Assembly (NCBI RefSeq): GCF_026342015.1
Contig: NZ_JAPENL010000002.1
Location: 997,001-1,061,000 of the forward strand
Length of the DNA: 64,000 nt
Direction: 5' to 3'
Source: Micromonospora lupini
Lineage (GTDB): Bacteria > Actinomycetota > Actinomycetes > Mycobacteriales > Micromonosporaceae
Position 1 is the first letter of the stretch, and every line of letters starts with the position of its first letter. Of this stretch, positions 8,111-14,932 are shown piece by piece. The notes beneath the pieces were generated by a model, which saw nothing but the letters and a program-made list of their open reading frames with translations, searched no databases and had not been told where the DNA came from. Both the position numbers and the translations under genes were made by a program.

Positions 8111-9088
8111 GTGGCTGAATCCCCTCGCGCGGCGTCGATCTCCCTACAGGGCATCCAGAAGCGCTACCCGAACGGCACCGAGGCCGTCCGGGGGCTGAGC
8201 CTGGAGGTCAAGGCCGGAGAGCTGGTGGTGCTTATCGGCCCGTCCGGCTGCGGCAAGTCGACAGTGCTCCGCATGGTCAACCGCCTGATCGAGCCGACGG
8301 CCGGGCGGATCATGCTCGGCGACGAGGACGTCACGGACGTCGACCCGGTGCGGCTACGCCGCCGGATCGGCTACGTGATCCAGAACGTGGGCCTGTTTCC
8401 ACACCAGACGGTCCGGGCGAACGTGGCAACCGTCCCGAGCCTGCTCCGCTGGTCCCGGGATCGCACCCGGGCCCGCGTCGACGAGTTGCTCGACCTGGTC
8501 GGCCTGGACCCGTCCCAGTTCGGCCGCCGCTACCCGCACGAGCTGTCGGGTGGGCAACGACAGCGGGTGGGTGTGGCTCGCGCGCTCGCCGCCGATCCGG
8601 TGGTGCTGCTGATGGACGAGCCGTTCTCGGCCGTGGACCCGATCGTCCGGACCCGCCTGCAGGAGGAGTTCCTCCGCCTCCAGGCCGAGGTCCGCAAGAC
8701 GATCGTGCTTGTCACCCACGACCTCGACGAGGCCGTCCGGCTCGGTGACCGGATCGCGGTGCTCTCCCAGGGCGGGCATCTTGAGCAGTACGACACGCCT
8801 GCCGCTCTGCTCGGCGCGCCGGCCACCCCGTTCGTCCGCGAGTTCGTCGGGGCCGACCGGGGCATCCGCCGGCTGGCGGTCACCCCGCTCGACCGGGATT
8901 CCCTGGAGCCGGTGCCCGGGGACGCGCCCGCGGATCTGCCCACCGTGGCGCTGGACGGCACGGCGTACGACGCGCTGGCGGTGCTGCTCACGTCGGGACG
9001 GGACCGGCTCGTCGTGACCGACGACGGCCGCCCGGTCGGCGCGCTCAGTCGCCAGGGCCTGCTCGACCTGGGGCGCTCGACGGGCTGA
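8111..9088 (+). CDS. Osmoprotectant ABC transporter ATP-binding protein
   Basis: A 325-residue ATPase of the ProV/OpuCA group that energises the divergent permease pair. Visible motifs: Walker A GPSGCGKST (about residue 48), signature LSGGQRQRVGVARAL, Walker B VVLLMDEPFSAVDP, then a single CBS-like segment at the C terminus (AYDALAVLLTSGRDRLVVTDD), the region used for ionic-strength sensing in this family. The start is GTG 8111 because GGAGG at 8098-8102 lies eight bases before it; an in-frame GTG at 8084 has no comparable ribosome site and would nearly touch the divergent gene. Confidence 0.93.
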   Translation: MAESPRAASISLQGIQKRYPNGTEAVRGLSLEVKAGELVVLIGPSGCGKSTVLRMVNRLIEPTAGRIMLGDEDVTDVDPVRLRRRIGYVIQNVGLFPHQTVRANVATVPSLLRWSRDRTRARVDELLDLVGLDPSQFGRRYPHELSGGQRQRVGVARALAADPVVLLMDEPFSAVDPIVRTRLQEEFLRLQAEVRKTIVLVTHDLDEAVRLGDRIAVLSQGGHLEQYDTPAALLGAPATPFVREFVGADRGIRRLAVTPLDRDSLEPVPGDAPADLPTVALDGTAYDALAVLLTSGRDRLVVTDDGRPVGALSRQGLLDLGRSTG

Positions 9089-9127
9089 CCGGGGCGGCGG
9101 CGGCAGTTCCCGCTGGCGCCGGTCTGG

Positions 9128-9628
9128 TCAGGCGCGTCCGCCGAGGCTCGCGGTGCCGATGATCCAGCCGGTGAGGAAGCCGTAGCCGGCGCCGCTGCTG
9201 GCGTCCTGCAGCGCCGTCAGCAGCGACGGGTCCGGGCCGAGCAGGGCCGCCAGCACGGCGGCGAGCCCGCCGGCCAGCACGTACGCGGCCCACCCGGAGA
9301 AGAACTGGCTGACCGGGCCGGGCACCCGGGCCACCTGCGCGGCGGGCAGCAGATAGAGCAGCGCCGCCGCGAGGACCACAAGCGCGACGGCCCGCAGGTC
9401 GGCGGCGAACAGACCGCCGGCCTGCCCGTCCGCGTCCAGCCGCCAGGCCGGCCAGGCCAGCAGGCGCAGGTAGAAGCCGCCGGCCGAGTCCGGGTCGGTA
9501 AGCGTCGCGGCGGCCCACCCGGTGTACGCCGGGCTGCCACAGATGCCCACCAGCAGCAGCGCGGCGAGCGCGCCGGTGCCGGCCGCCGTCCCGTAGCCCC
9601 TGACCGGGCCGGTACGGACGAGTCCCAT
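9128..9628 (-). CDS. Conserved hypothetical multi-pass membrane protein
   Basis: A 166-residue protein with about four hydrophobic helices (for example GALAALLLVGICGSPAYTG, AVALVVLAAALLYLLPAAQV, YVLAGGLAAVLAALLG and a C-terminal YGFLTGWIIG). No family recognised. ATG 9628 is the first start placed directly before the first helix. It follows the small gene below it on the same strand by 56 bases and is convergent with the ABC ATPase. Confidence 0.7.
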   Translation of the reverse strand: MGLVRTGPVRGYGTAAGTGALAALLLVGICGSPAYTGWAAATLTDPDSAGGFYLRLLAWPAWRLDADGQAGGLFAADLRAVALVVLAAALLYLLPAAQVARVPGPVSQFFSGWAAYVLAGGLAAVLAALLGPDPSLLTALQDASSGAGYGFLTGWIIGTASLGGRA

Positions 9629-9684
9629 GATCCGCCCAGGTCCCGTGCCGGCCGGCCGGGCGGACCTGGGCTGCCCCGAACGGC

Positions 9685-9993
9685 TCAGTGCTTCAGCAGG
9701 TAGTCGATGAAGGCGGCCCGCAGCAGCGGCGCCGACTCCTCGTAGCCGTGCCCGGTCAGCTCCCGCCACAGGGCGTTCGCCTCGTCGATGGTCGGGCCGA
9801 TCGAGTTCGGAGCGCCGTCCAGCACCGTGGCCTCGTCCGCGTTCGGCAGGTGCCGCAGCACCGACCAGTAGAACCCCACGTCGCGACGCTCCCGGGCCCG
9901 GGCGAACGCCCGCTCCCGCAGCTCCTCCGTGGACAGCGCGTCGAGTTCCTCGAACGAGGTTCCGCCGGGGGTGGCGGCAGGTGTGTCGGTCAT
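9685..9993 (-). CDS. Small conserved acidic hypothetical protein
   Basis: A 102-residue soluble protein, starting MTDTPAATPGG and continuing with helical segments ELRERAFARARERRDVGFYWSVLRHL and EANALWRELTGHGYEES. No signal peptide or membrane segment. It resembles small unannotated actinobacterial proteins but I cannot name its function. It probably shares a transcript with the membrane protein that follows. Confidence 0.7.
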   Translation of the reverse strand: MTDTPAATPGGTSFEELDALSTEELRERAFARARERRDVGFYWSVLRHLPNADEATVLDGAPNSIGPTIDEANALWRELTGHGYEESAPLLRAAFIDYLLKH

Positions 9994-10035
9994 GCGGCGA
10001 GCCTAACGGTCGAGATCAGCGCCGGCTCGGCGGAC

Positions 10036-10150
10036 GGGCCACGGCTCACCTGTCGTCGGCGTCCCAGCGTCGCGGGCCGGTCTCCCAGCGGGGGCCACGG
10101 CTCACCTGTCGTCGGCGTCCCAGCGTCGCGGGCCGGTCTCCCAGCGGGGG
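10036..10150. repeat. 56-bp tandem duplication spanning a stop codon
   Basis: Positions 10036-10094 repeat exactly at 10092-10150 (period 56). The gene-proximal copy encodes the last codons and stop of the adjoining permease-like gene (TCA at 10102-10104). The distal copy repeats the same tail and stop (10046-10048) in non-coding DNA. Confidence 0.95.
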
Positions 10151-11316
10151 TCACGCCACGGGTCGGCCGGCTCCGGGGCGGGTGGTGTCGGCAGCGTCGG
10201 AGGCCAGTTGTCGGCCGGCTGTGGCCGGGGCACGTTCCACCCCGTGCTGATCGTGCCGTCGTCGACCGGTTCGAGCTTCTCCACGCTGCCCGGACGGGGC
10301 CGCCCGAACCTCTCGACCAGCCGGGTCACCACCAGCCCGACGCCGAGCGCCACCCCACCGACAGTCCAGGGGCTCACCGTCAGGTCGCGCTCCGGCGCGT
10401 ACGCCTGGAAGACGGTGACCAGGCCGACCGCCAGCACCGTGCCGAACACCCCGCCGCGGCGGCCGTACGCGCTGGTGCCACCGAGCATTGACACGCCGAC
10501 GGCCAGGACTGTCCAGTCCAGCCCGGGCGTGGGTGTGACCGCCCCGGGGCCGTTGGCGGCGAGCAGGACACCGGCGAGCGCGGCCAGCACCGTGGAACCG
10601 ACAAGCGCGACGGCGGCGACCACGGCGGCCAGCGGCCCCCGGCGCCGGGCCGGGTCGGCCACCGGCCGGTACCGACCCACCAGCCGCCGGATCGACCTGA
10701 TCGTGCCGAACAGACCGCCGAGCACCGCCACGGCGGCGAACCCGGCGAAGAGATAGCCGGCCGTACGCCTCGGGTCGTAGTCCCCCTGCACCAGGATCGA
10801 CGTCGACCGGCGCTCGATGTACACGACGACTCCGGCCGCTCCGGCCAGGCTCGCCGCCCAGGCCGGCACCTGTAGCGCCACCACGGCCAGCGCCAACACG
10901 AGACCGCCCACCGCGGCGACCACGACGGCCGAGCCCACCGACGTCGCCAGACCCCGATCGCCCTGTTCCGCGTAGTGCAGCGCGGCGGCGACCGCTACCG
11001 GCCCGACGGCGAGGTTGGGGACGGCGGTACGCAGGCTCAGCCCGGCGGCGAGAGCGAGCAGCCCGAGACCGACCGCGCCGACCAGCAACGCGCGCAGGCC
11101 GGCGCCGCGCAGCGCGTCCGGGTCGGCCCGCCAGAGCAGCCAGCCCAGGGCGACGAGACCGATCAGCAGCAGGAATTCCCAGAACACGTGCACGGCGACG
11201 CGGTCCCGACCGGGCTCGCCGTGGGTGGGATCGTCGAAGACGTTCTCCAGGACGGCGGCAGGAACCCCGGACGAGGGTTCGACCGACCGGTCCCGGCCCG
11301 TGTCTTCGTACCCCAT
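10102..11316 (-). CDS. RbsC-like ABC permease homologue, orphan
   Basis: A 404-residue multi-pass membrane protein resembling the sugar-permease (BPD_transp_2, RbsC/XylH) family. LSLRTAVPNLAVGPVAVAA corresponds to the family's 'IDLSVG' region, and SMLGGTSAYGRRGGVFGTVL matches its conserved 'GGTS..GGRGSVLGT' segment. About nine helices are visible, followed by a Pro-rich cytosolic tail. No ATPase or binding protein is adjacent, so it either pairs with distant partners or has another role. ATG 11316 is preceded by GGGGAGG. Confidence 0.78.
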   Translation of the reverse strand: MGYEDTGRDRSVEPSSGVPAAVLENVFDDPTHGEPGRDRVAVHVFWEFLLLIGLVALGWLLWRADPDALRGAGLRALLVGAVGLGLLALAAGLSLRTAVPNLAVGPVAVAAALHYAEQGDRGLATSVGSAVVVAAVGGLVLALAVVALQVPAWAASLAGAAGVVVYIERRSTSILVQGDYDPRRTAGYLFAGFAAVAVLGGLFGTIRSIRRLVGRYRPVADPARRRGPLAAVVAAVALVGSTVLAALAGVLLAANGPGAVTPTPGLDWTVLAVGVSMLGGTSAYGRRGGVFGTVLAVGLVTVFQAYAPERDLTVSPWTVGGVALGVGLVVTRLVERFGRPRPGSVEKLEPVDDGTISTGWNVPRPQPADNWPPTLPTPPAPEPADPWRDPRWETGPRRWDADDR

Positions 11317-11383
11317 GGCACCGCCTCCCCAGTGGCCGGCCGTCCCGGTCCGGCACACGGACGGATCGGGGGCGGCCGTTGCT

Positions 11384-11403
11384 CTCCGATCGGAGGCACC
11401 GTA
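11384..11403 (-). promoter_or_regulatory. Candidate promoter -10 and palindrome before the RbsC-like gene
   Basis: On the minus strand TACGGT (11403-11398) could be a -10 element. Just after it lies the perfect 12-bp palindrome CTCCGATCGGAG (11395-11384), suitable for a repressor near the transcription start. Confidence 0.35.
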
Positions 11404-11434
11404 CCCGCGCCCGGAGCCGGGCGTAACCCCCTGC

Positions 11435-11974
11435 TCAGCGCTGGCCGGGACGGCTCTGGCGCTGGTCCGGCTCGTGCTCGTCGTCCGGGCGCTCCGGGAC
11501 CCGGCAGGAACGCTCAAGCCACAGCGCGGCCCCGACCAGCGCCAGCGACGCCAGCAGCCCGGCCCCGGCGGCCGGCCGGTCCTCGATGGCGGCCCGGGTG
11601 GTCTCGACGAAGAGCCACCCGGCGAGCCCAGCGTAGAAACCGGCGAAGATGGCCCCGGCCAGCGCCGACGCCTTGGCCAGCACCACGAACCGGGCGACCA
11701 TCAGCGGGTTCACCGGCTCCCGGCCGGGCTTGCGCTCGATGCGACCGCGTGTGTTGACGGCCGCGTACGCCTCAAGCACCGCGAGGGCGGCAAGTGTCAC
11801 CACCGGCAGCCACGGCAGACGGGGGATGCCGCTGTAGTAGAGGGTGCTGATCAGCAGCCAGGCCACCGCCGCCGCACCCAGAGCTGCCACGACAAGTGTC
11901 GAGATCCGGGTGGGGCCCATCCGCGACCGGTCCGGGCCCGGCCTGCCCGGTGGTGAGGATTTCGCCTGCGTCAT
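11435..11974 (-). CDS. DUF3180 family membrane protein
   Basis: A 179-residue protein with four predicted membrane helices and an acidic C terminus. Its place directly after folK matches the M. tuberculosis folK-Rv3605c arrangement, where the partner is a DUF3180 protein; family assignment rests on this order plus topology. ATG 11974 is chosen over ATG 11989 because GGAG sits five bases before it. Only 19 bases separate it from folK, so it belongs to the fol transcript. Function unknown. Confidence 0.8.
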   Translation of the reverse strand: MTQAKSSPPGRPGPDRSRMGPTRISTLVVAALGAAAVAWLLISTLYYSGIPRLPWLPVVTLAALAVLEAYAAVNTRGRIERKPGREPVNPLMVARFVVLAKASALAGAIFAGFYAGLAGWLFVETTRAAIEDRPAAGAGLLASLALVGAALWLERSCRVPERPDDEHEPDQRQSRPGQR

Positions 11975-11993
11975 GCCGGCCGGCTCCACTCGG

Positions 11994-12521
11994 TCATGCC
12001 GTCGACTCTAACGCCAGTTCCGGCCGGGGACGCAGTTCCAGCGCGTCGTCGGCGGCCGGGCCGGCGGTGAGCAGGTCGGTCAGCCAGCCGTGGCCGGGCA
12101 ACCGCCCGTACGGCTGGATGTCGATCCACGGTCGCAGCACGAACGCGCGCAGGTGCGCCCGGGGGTGCGGCAGGGTCAGCTCCTCCTCGTCGCTGAGCAC
12201 CGGCTCGTCGTCGTCGCCCCAGACGGCGATCACGTCCACGTCAAGGGTGCGTGGCCCGAACCGCCGCTGCGGGTCGCGGACCCGGCCGGCCGCGAGCTCC
12301 GCGGCCCGAGCCCGCTCCAGCCAGTCGCGCGGCGTCGCGGCGGCGTCCTGGGCCAGCACCACGGCGTTGAGGTACGCGGGCTGGTCGGCGTCCCCCCACG
12401 GTGGAGTCTCGTACACGCCGGAGATCACCAGCACGGCGTCACCGAGCGTGGTGACAGCCGTCCGGAGGTGCCCCAGGCGGTCGCCGAGGTTGCTGCCGAG
12501 CGAGAGCACGGCCCGGGTCAT
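11994..12521 (-). CDS. folK: 2-amino-4-hydroxy-6-hydroxymethyldihydropteridine pyrophosphokinase
   Basis: A 175-residue HPPK that transfers pyrophosphate from ATP to 6-hydroxymethyl-dihydropterin, the step before dihydropteroate synthase in folate synthesis. It has the N-terminal VLSLGSNLGDRLGHLR motif and RFGPRTLDVDVI, whose Asp pair coordinates magnesium. Its ATG overlaps the folB stop (ATGA), indicating translational coupling. Confidence 0.95.
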   Translation of the reverse strand: MTRAVLSLGSNLGDRLGHLRTAVTTLGDAVLVISGVYETPPWGDADQPAYLNAVVLAQDAAATPRDWLERARAAELAAGRVRDPQRRFGPRTLDVDVIAVWGDDDEPVLSDEEELTLPHPRAHLRAFVLRPWIDIQPYGRLPGHGWLTDLLTAGPAADDALELRPRPELALESTA

Positions 12522-12883
12522 CGGGTACGCGTCCGGGTCATCGTCACGGCCACGTCGGTGAACGTGTGCGGCACCGGCGCCTCCGGCTTGTGCACGGTGA
12601 CCGTGGCGGCGACGACCCGCTCGTCGGCCAGGCAGACGGCGAGCAGCCTGTCGGCGAGGGTCTCGATCAGGTTGACCGGCTCGCCGGTCACCACCGCCAC
12701 CAGACGTTCGGCCAGCTCGCCGTAGTGGACCGTGGCGGTGACGTCGTCGCTTGCCGCCGCCGGGGCGAGGTCCAGCTCCAGGACGGCGTCGACCACGAAG
12801 TCCTGCCCCTGGGCCCGTTCGAAGTCGTACACCCCGTGCCGGCCGCGGGCCCGCAGGCCGGTCAGCTGGATCCGATCGGTCAT
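12518..12883 (-). CDS. folB: Dihydroneopterin aldolase
   Basis: A 121-residue FolB that converts dihydroneopterin to hydroxymethyl-dihydropterin. Recognisable features are ITLTG-like start (IQLTGLRARGRHGV), the VDAVLELDL segment, VHYGELAERLVAVV and NLIETLADRL, with the conserved Glu of the active site. Start at 12883 follows GGGGGAG. Between it and folP lie 94 bases with a 45-bp tandem repeat. Confidence 0.95.
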   Translation of the reverse strand: MTDRIQLTGLRARGRHGVYDFERAQGQDFVVDAVLELDLAPAAASDDVTATVHYGELAERLVAVVTGEPVNLIETLADRLLAVCLADERVVAATVTVHKPEAPVPHTFTDVAVTMTRTRTR

Positions 12884-12901
12884 CGCTCCCCCTCTCGTCG
12901 T

Positions 12902-12991
12902 CGTCGGCGCGCGGCGGTGGCGCGTGGGCTGCTCATCCGGGCCGCCCGTCGGCGCGCGGCGGTGGCGCGTGGGCTGCTCATCCGGGCCGCC
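12902..12991. repeat. 45-bp perfect tandem duplication spanning the folP stop
   Basis: 12902-12946 and 12947-12991 are identical. The second copy contains the end of folP and its stop (TCA 12978-12980); the first repeats that tail and stop downstream (12933-12935). Confidence 0.95.
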
Positions 12992-13847
12992 GCTCACCGG
13001 CGCGGGCGGGGACCAGGCGTGGGCTGCCGGTGGCCGCCCAGACAGCGAGCGCGTCCACGGTGGCGCGCACGTCGTGCACGCGTACGCCCCAGGCGCCCGC
13101 CGCGACGGCCAGCACGCTGGTGGCCACGGTGGCGGCCTCCCGCTGAGCGGTGGGTCGCGGTGCGCCGTCGGCATCGGCGAGCAGCCGACCGAGGTAGGAC
13201 TTGCGGCTGGCGCCGAAGAGCAGCGGGTACCCGAGGTCCAGCAGCTCCGGCAGGCGGGCGCTGAGCTCCCAGTTGTGGGCGGCGGTCTTGGCGAAGCCGA
13301 GCCCGGGGTCGACGACGATCCGGTCCGCCGTGACACCCGCGGCCAGCGCCTCGTCGATCCGCTTGGCCAACTCGGCCCGCACATCGGTCACCACGTCTGT
13401 GTAACTGGCCAGGTCGCGCATCTGCCGGGAATGGCCACGCCAGTGCATCAGGACCCAGGGACAGCCGGCGTCGCGCACGACGCGCGCCATGTCGGGGTCC
13501 GCCAACCCGCCGGAGACGTCGTTGACAACCGCCGCGCCGGCACCCAACGCGGCCTCGGCCACGCGCGCCCGGCTGGTGTCGATGCTGACCGGCACACCTG
13601 CGGCGGTCAGCTCGCGGATGACCGGCAGCACCCGCTCGGCCTCGGTCACCGCGTCGATCCGCTCGGCGCCCGGACGGGTCGACTCACCGCCGATGTCGAC
13701 CAGGTGCGCCCCGGCGTCGCGCAGACGGACGCCGTGTCCGACGGCCGCGTCGAGGTCGGCGTACCGTCCGCCGTCGGAGAAGGAGTCCGGCGTGACGTTG
13801 AGGACGCCCATCACCACCGGGCCCGGAGCCCGTACCAGATCGGTCAC
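12978..13847 (-). CDS. folP: Dihydropteroate synthase
   Basis: A 289-residue DHPS that condenses p-aminobenzoate with hydroxymethyl-dihydropterin pyrophosphate. Motifs: VVMGVLNVTPDSFSDGG, GGESTRPGA, VSIDTSRARVAEAAL and DPGLGFAKTAAHN, which form the pterin and pABA sites. GTG 13847 (VTDLVRAP) gives a normal-length N terminus. In mycobacteria folE lies directly upstream of folP; here 12.9 kb intervenes, so folP-folB-folK must use a promoter of its own in 13848-13915 or inside the inserted block. Confidence 0.95.
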   Translation of the reverse strand: MTDLVRAPGPVVMGVLNVTPDSFSDGGRYADLDAAVGHGVRLRDAGAHLVDIGGESTRPGAERIDAVTEAERVLPVIRELTAAGVPVSIDTSRARVAEAALGAGAAVVNDVSGGLADPDMARVVRDAGCPWVLMHWRGHSRQMRDLASYTDVVTDVRAELAKRIDEALAAGVTADRIVVDPGLGFAKTAAHNWELSARLPELLDLGYPLLFGASRKSYLGRLLADADGAPRPTAQREAATVATSVLAVAAGAWGVRVHDVRATVDALAVWAATGSPRLVPARAGERRPG

Positions 13848-13901
13848 GACTAGACGGTACCGGTCGTTGCGGCGGCACCCGGCGGCCCGGGTCGACAGCA
13901 C

Positions 13902-13931
13902 CTGACGTGCTCATTAGAACAGGTGTACGAT
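13902..13931 (+). promoter_or_regulatory. Candidate promoter with a LexA/SOS-box-like palindrome
   Basis: CTGACG (13902-13907) and TACGAT (13926-13931) are 18 bases apart and could be -35 and -10 elements. The overlapping TAGAAC-aggt-GTACGA (13915-13930) differs by two bases from the actinobacterial LexA consensus TCGAAC-N4-GTTCGA. Transcription from here would give an untranslated leader of about 250 nt. Confidence 0.4.
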
Positions 13932-14024
13932 CGGTCATCCGGGCAGCAACGGGCAGCCCGTTCGCGGCTTGTCGCAATCCGGGCCGGCCCGTACGCTTTG
14001 GAATTGGCCAGCATCGAGATGGCG

Positions 14025-14142
14025 AAGCCTGGAGGGAGGGCCGAAGCGGGGAAAAACGCCCAAAGCTCGCCACGCTCCGTGGTGAGTAACGAACGCAGGG
14101 TCGAGAACGCTGCGCCCTGCGAGCACATTTCCCGCCAGGCTT
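14025..14142 (+). ncRNA. Candidate structured 5' leader RNA (unrecognised)
   Basis: AAGCCTGG (14025-14032) is perfectly complementary to CCAGGCTT (14135-14142), closing a domain of 118 nt. Inside it CGGG(g)AAA (14047-14054) can pair with TTTCCCG (14128-14134), CTCGCCAC/GTGGTGAG (14066-14073/14079-14086, loop GCTCC) form a hairpin, and CGCAGGG/CCCTGCG (14094-14100/14115-14121) form another. The layout resembles a multi-branch riboswitch or cis-regulatory RNA. It ends about 40 nt before the ribosome site of the first gene. It does not match any riboswitch I can recall. Confidence 0.5.
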
Positions 14143-14191
14143 GCCTACTGCACCGCCGCGGCACCGCCGGCCGCGATATGGGGAGGTTCCA

Positions 14192-14506
14192 GTGATCGCC
14201 TTCGAGCTCATGGAGACGGCGTCGTCCGGCGTCGCCCACGCGCTCTCCACCCTGGCGTCAGCTCCGCTCGCCGAGCCGGCACCGAAGGGGATCGACACCA
14301 GCGGTGTCGTCACCTTCTTCGCCAGCAAGATCGCGCCGATCCTGCTCGCCGTCCTGGGCGTCATCTTCATCGGTCGCGCCAGCCGCGGCGAGATATCCAA
14401 GGTCCTGACCAGCTCCGCGATCGCCATCGTCGGGCTGGCCTTCATCGCCGGCGCGGCCACACTCTTCTTCGTCGGCGATTACCTGATCGACCTGATCTTC
14501 GAATAG
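14192..14506 (+). CDS. Small two-helix membrane protein, VirB2/TrbC pilin-like
   Basis: A 104-residue protein with an amphipathic N-terminal segment and two strong membrane helices (KIAPILLAVLGVIFIGRA and VLTSSAIAIVGLAFIAGAA, about residues 50-68 and 75-98), the size and topology of VirB2/TrbC-type pilins. Assignment rests on topology and its position just upstream of VirB3/VirB4-like genes. GTG 14192 is decided by GGGGAGG at 14180-14186 five bases before it. Confidence 0.65.
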   Translation: MIAFELMETASSGVAHALSTLASAPLAEPAPKGIDTSGVVTFFASKIAPILLAVLGVIFIGRASRGEISKVLTSSAIAIVGLAFIAGAATLFFVGDYLIDLIFE

Positions 14507-14519
14507 GCGCGTTCACCAG

Positions 14520-14882
14520 ATGCGGCTGCGCACCGACGACGACATCTACCGGGCCCGCCTGGTCTACCTCGGGCCGCCCGGCTACACCCTTCCGGTCCAC
14601 CTGCCCTACGCCCAGTACGGGCTCTTCATGCTGCTCGTCCCCCTCTACATGTTCATCCACTGGCTGTTCACGTTGACCGTCGAACTCTTCCCCGCCTGGG
14701 AGATCGCGCTCGCCATCGTGACCACGTCGTTCATCTTCCGGCACGTCGACCCCGACCGGCCGGCGCGGGTGGTCATCCGCACCGCGCTCACCGACTGGCG
14801 ACGTACCCGGGAGCCGGCGATCGAGCAGCGCGACCCGCGCCTGGTCGGCAGCCGGATCAGGATCCGGGAGGAGCTGGCATGA
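14520..14882 (+). CDS. PrgI/VirB3-like inner-membrane protein
   Basis: A 120-residue protein with two tight membrane helices (about residues 32-50 and 53-73: YGLFMLLVPLYMFIHWLFTL and FPAWEIALAIVTTSFIF), then a basic, charged C-terminal segment. PrgI/VirB3 proteins have this architecture and sit directly before virB4, as here. Starts 13 bases after the preceding gene; its stop overlaps the start of a 17-codon minigene. Confidence 0.7.
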   Translation: MRLRTDDDIYRARLVYLGPPGYTLPVHLPYAQYGLFMLLVPLYMFIHWLFTLTVELFPAWEIALAIVTTSFIFRHVDPDRPARVVIRTALTDWRRTREPAIEQRDPRLVGSRIRIREELA

Positions 14883-14932
14883 CCGGGCGTACGCCGAGCG
14901 GTTCGTCGCACGACGCGGGTGAGGTGGCATGA
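14879..14932 (+). CDS. 17-residue coupling minigene
   Basis: ATG 14879 to TGA 14932 encodes MTGRTPSGSSHDAGEVA. It overlaps the upstream stop by ATGA (14879-14882) and the downstream virB4-like ATG by ATGA (14929-14932). It has a strong ribosome site, GGGAGGAG (14866-14873). It may be a real leader peptide that passes ribosomes to the ATPase gene, or leftover sequence. No homology claim is made. Confidence 0.45.
   Translation: MTGRTPSGSSHDAGEVA

Larger units (their letters stand above)
13848..14191. promoter_or_regulatory. Divergent control region between folP and the secretion-like operon
   Basis: This 344-base gene-free stretch separates folP (minus) from the first secretion-like gene (plus). 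It contains a candidate plus-strand promoter near 13902-13931 and a potential structured RNA leader at 14025-14142, both described separately, and must also hold the folP promoter. No convincing open frame was found. Confidence 0.7.
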
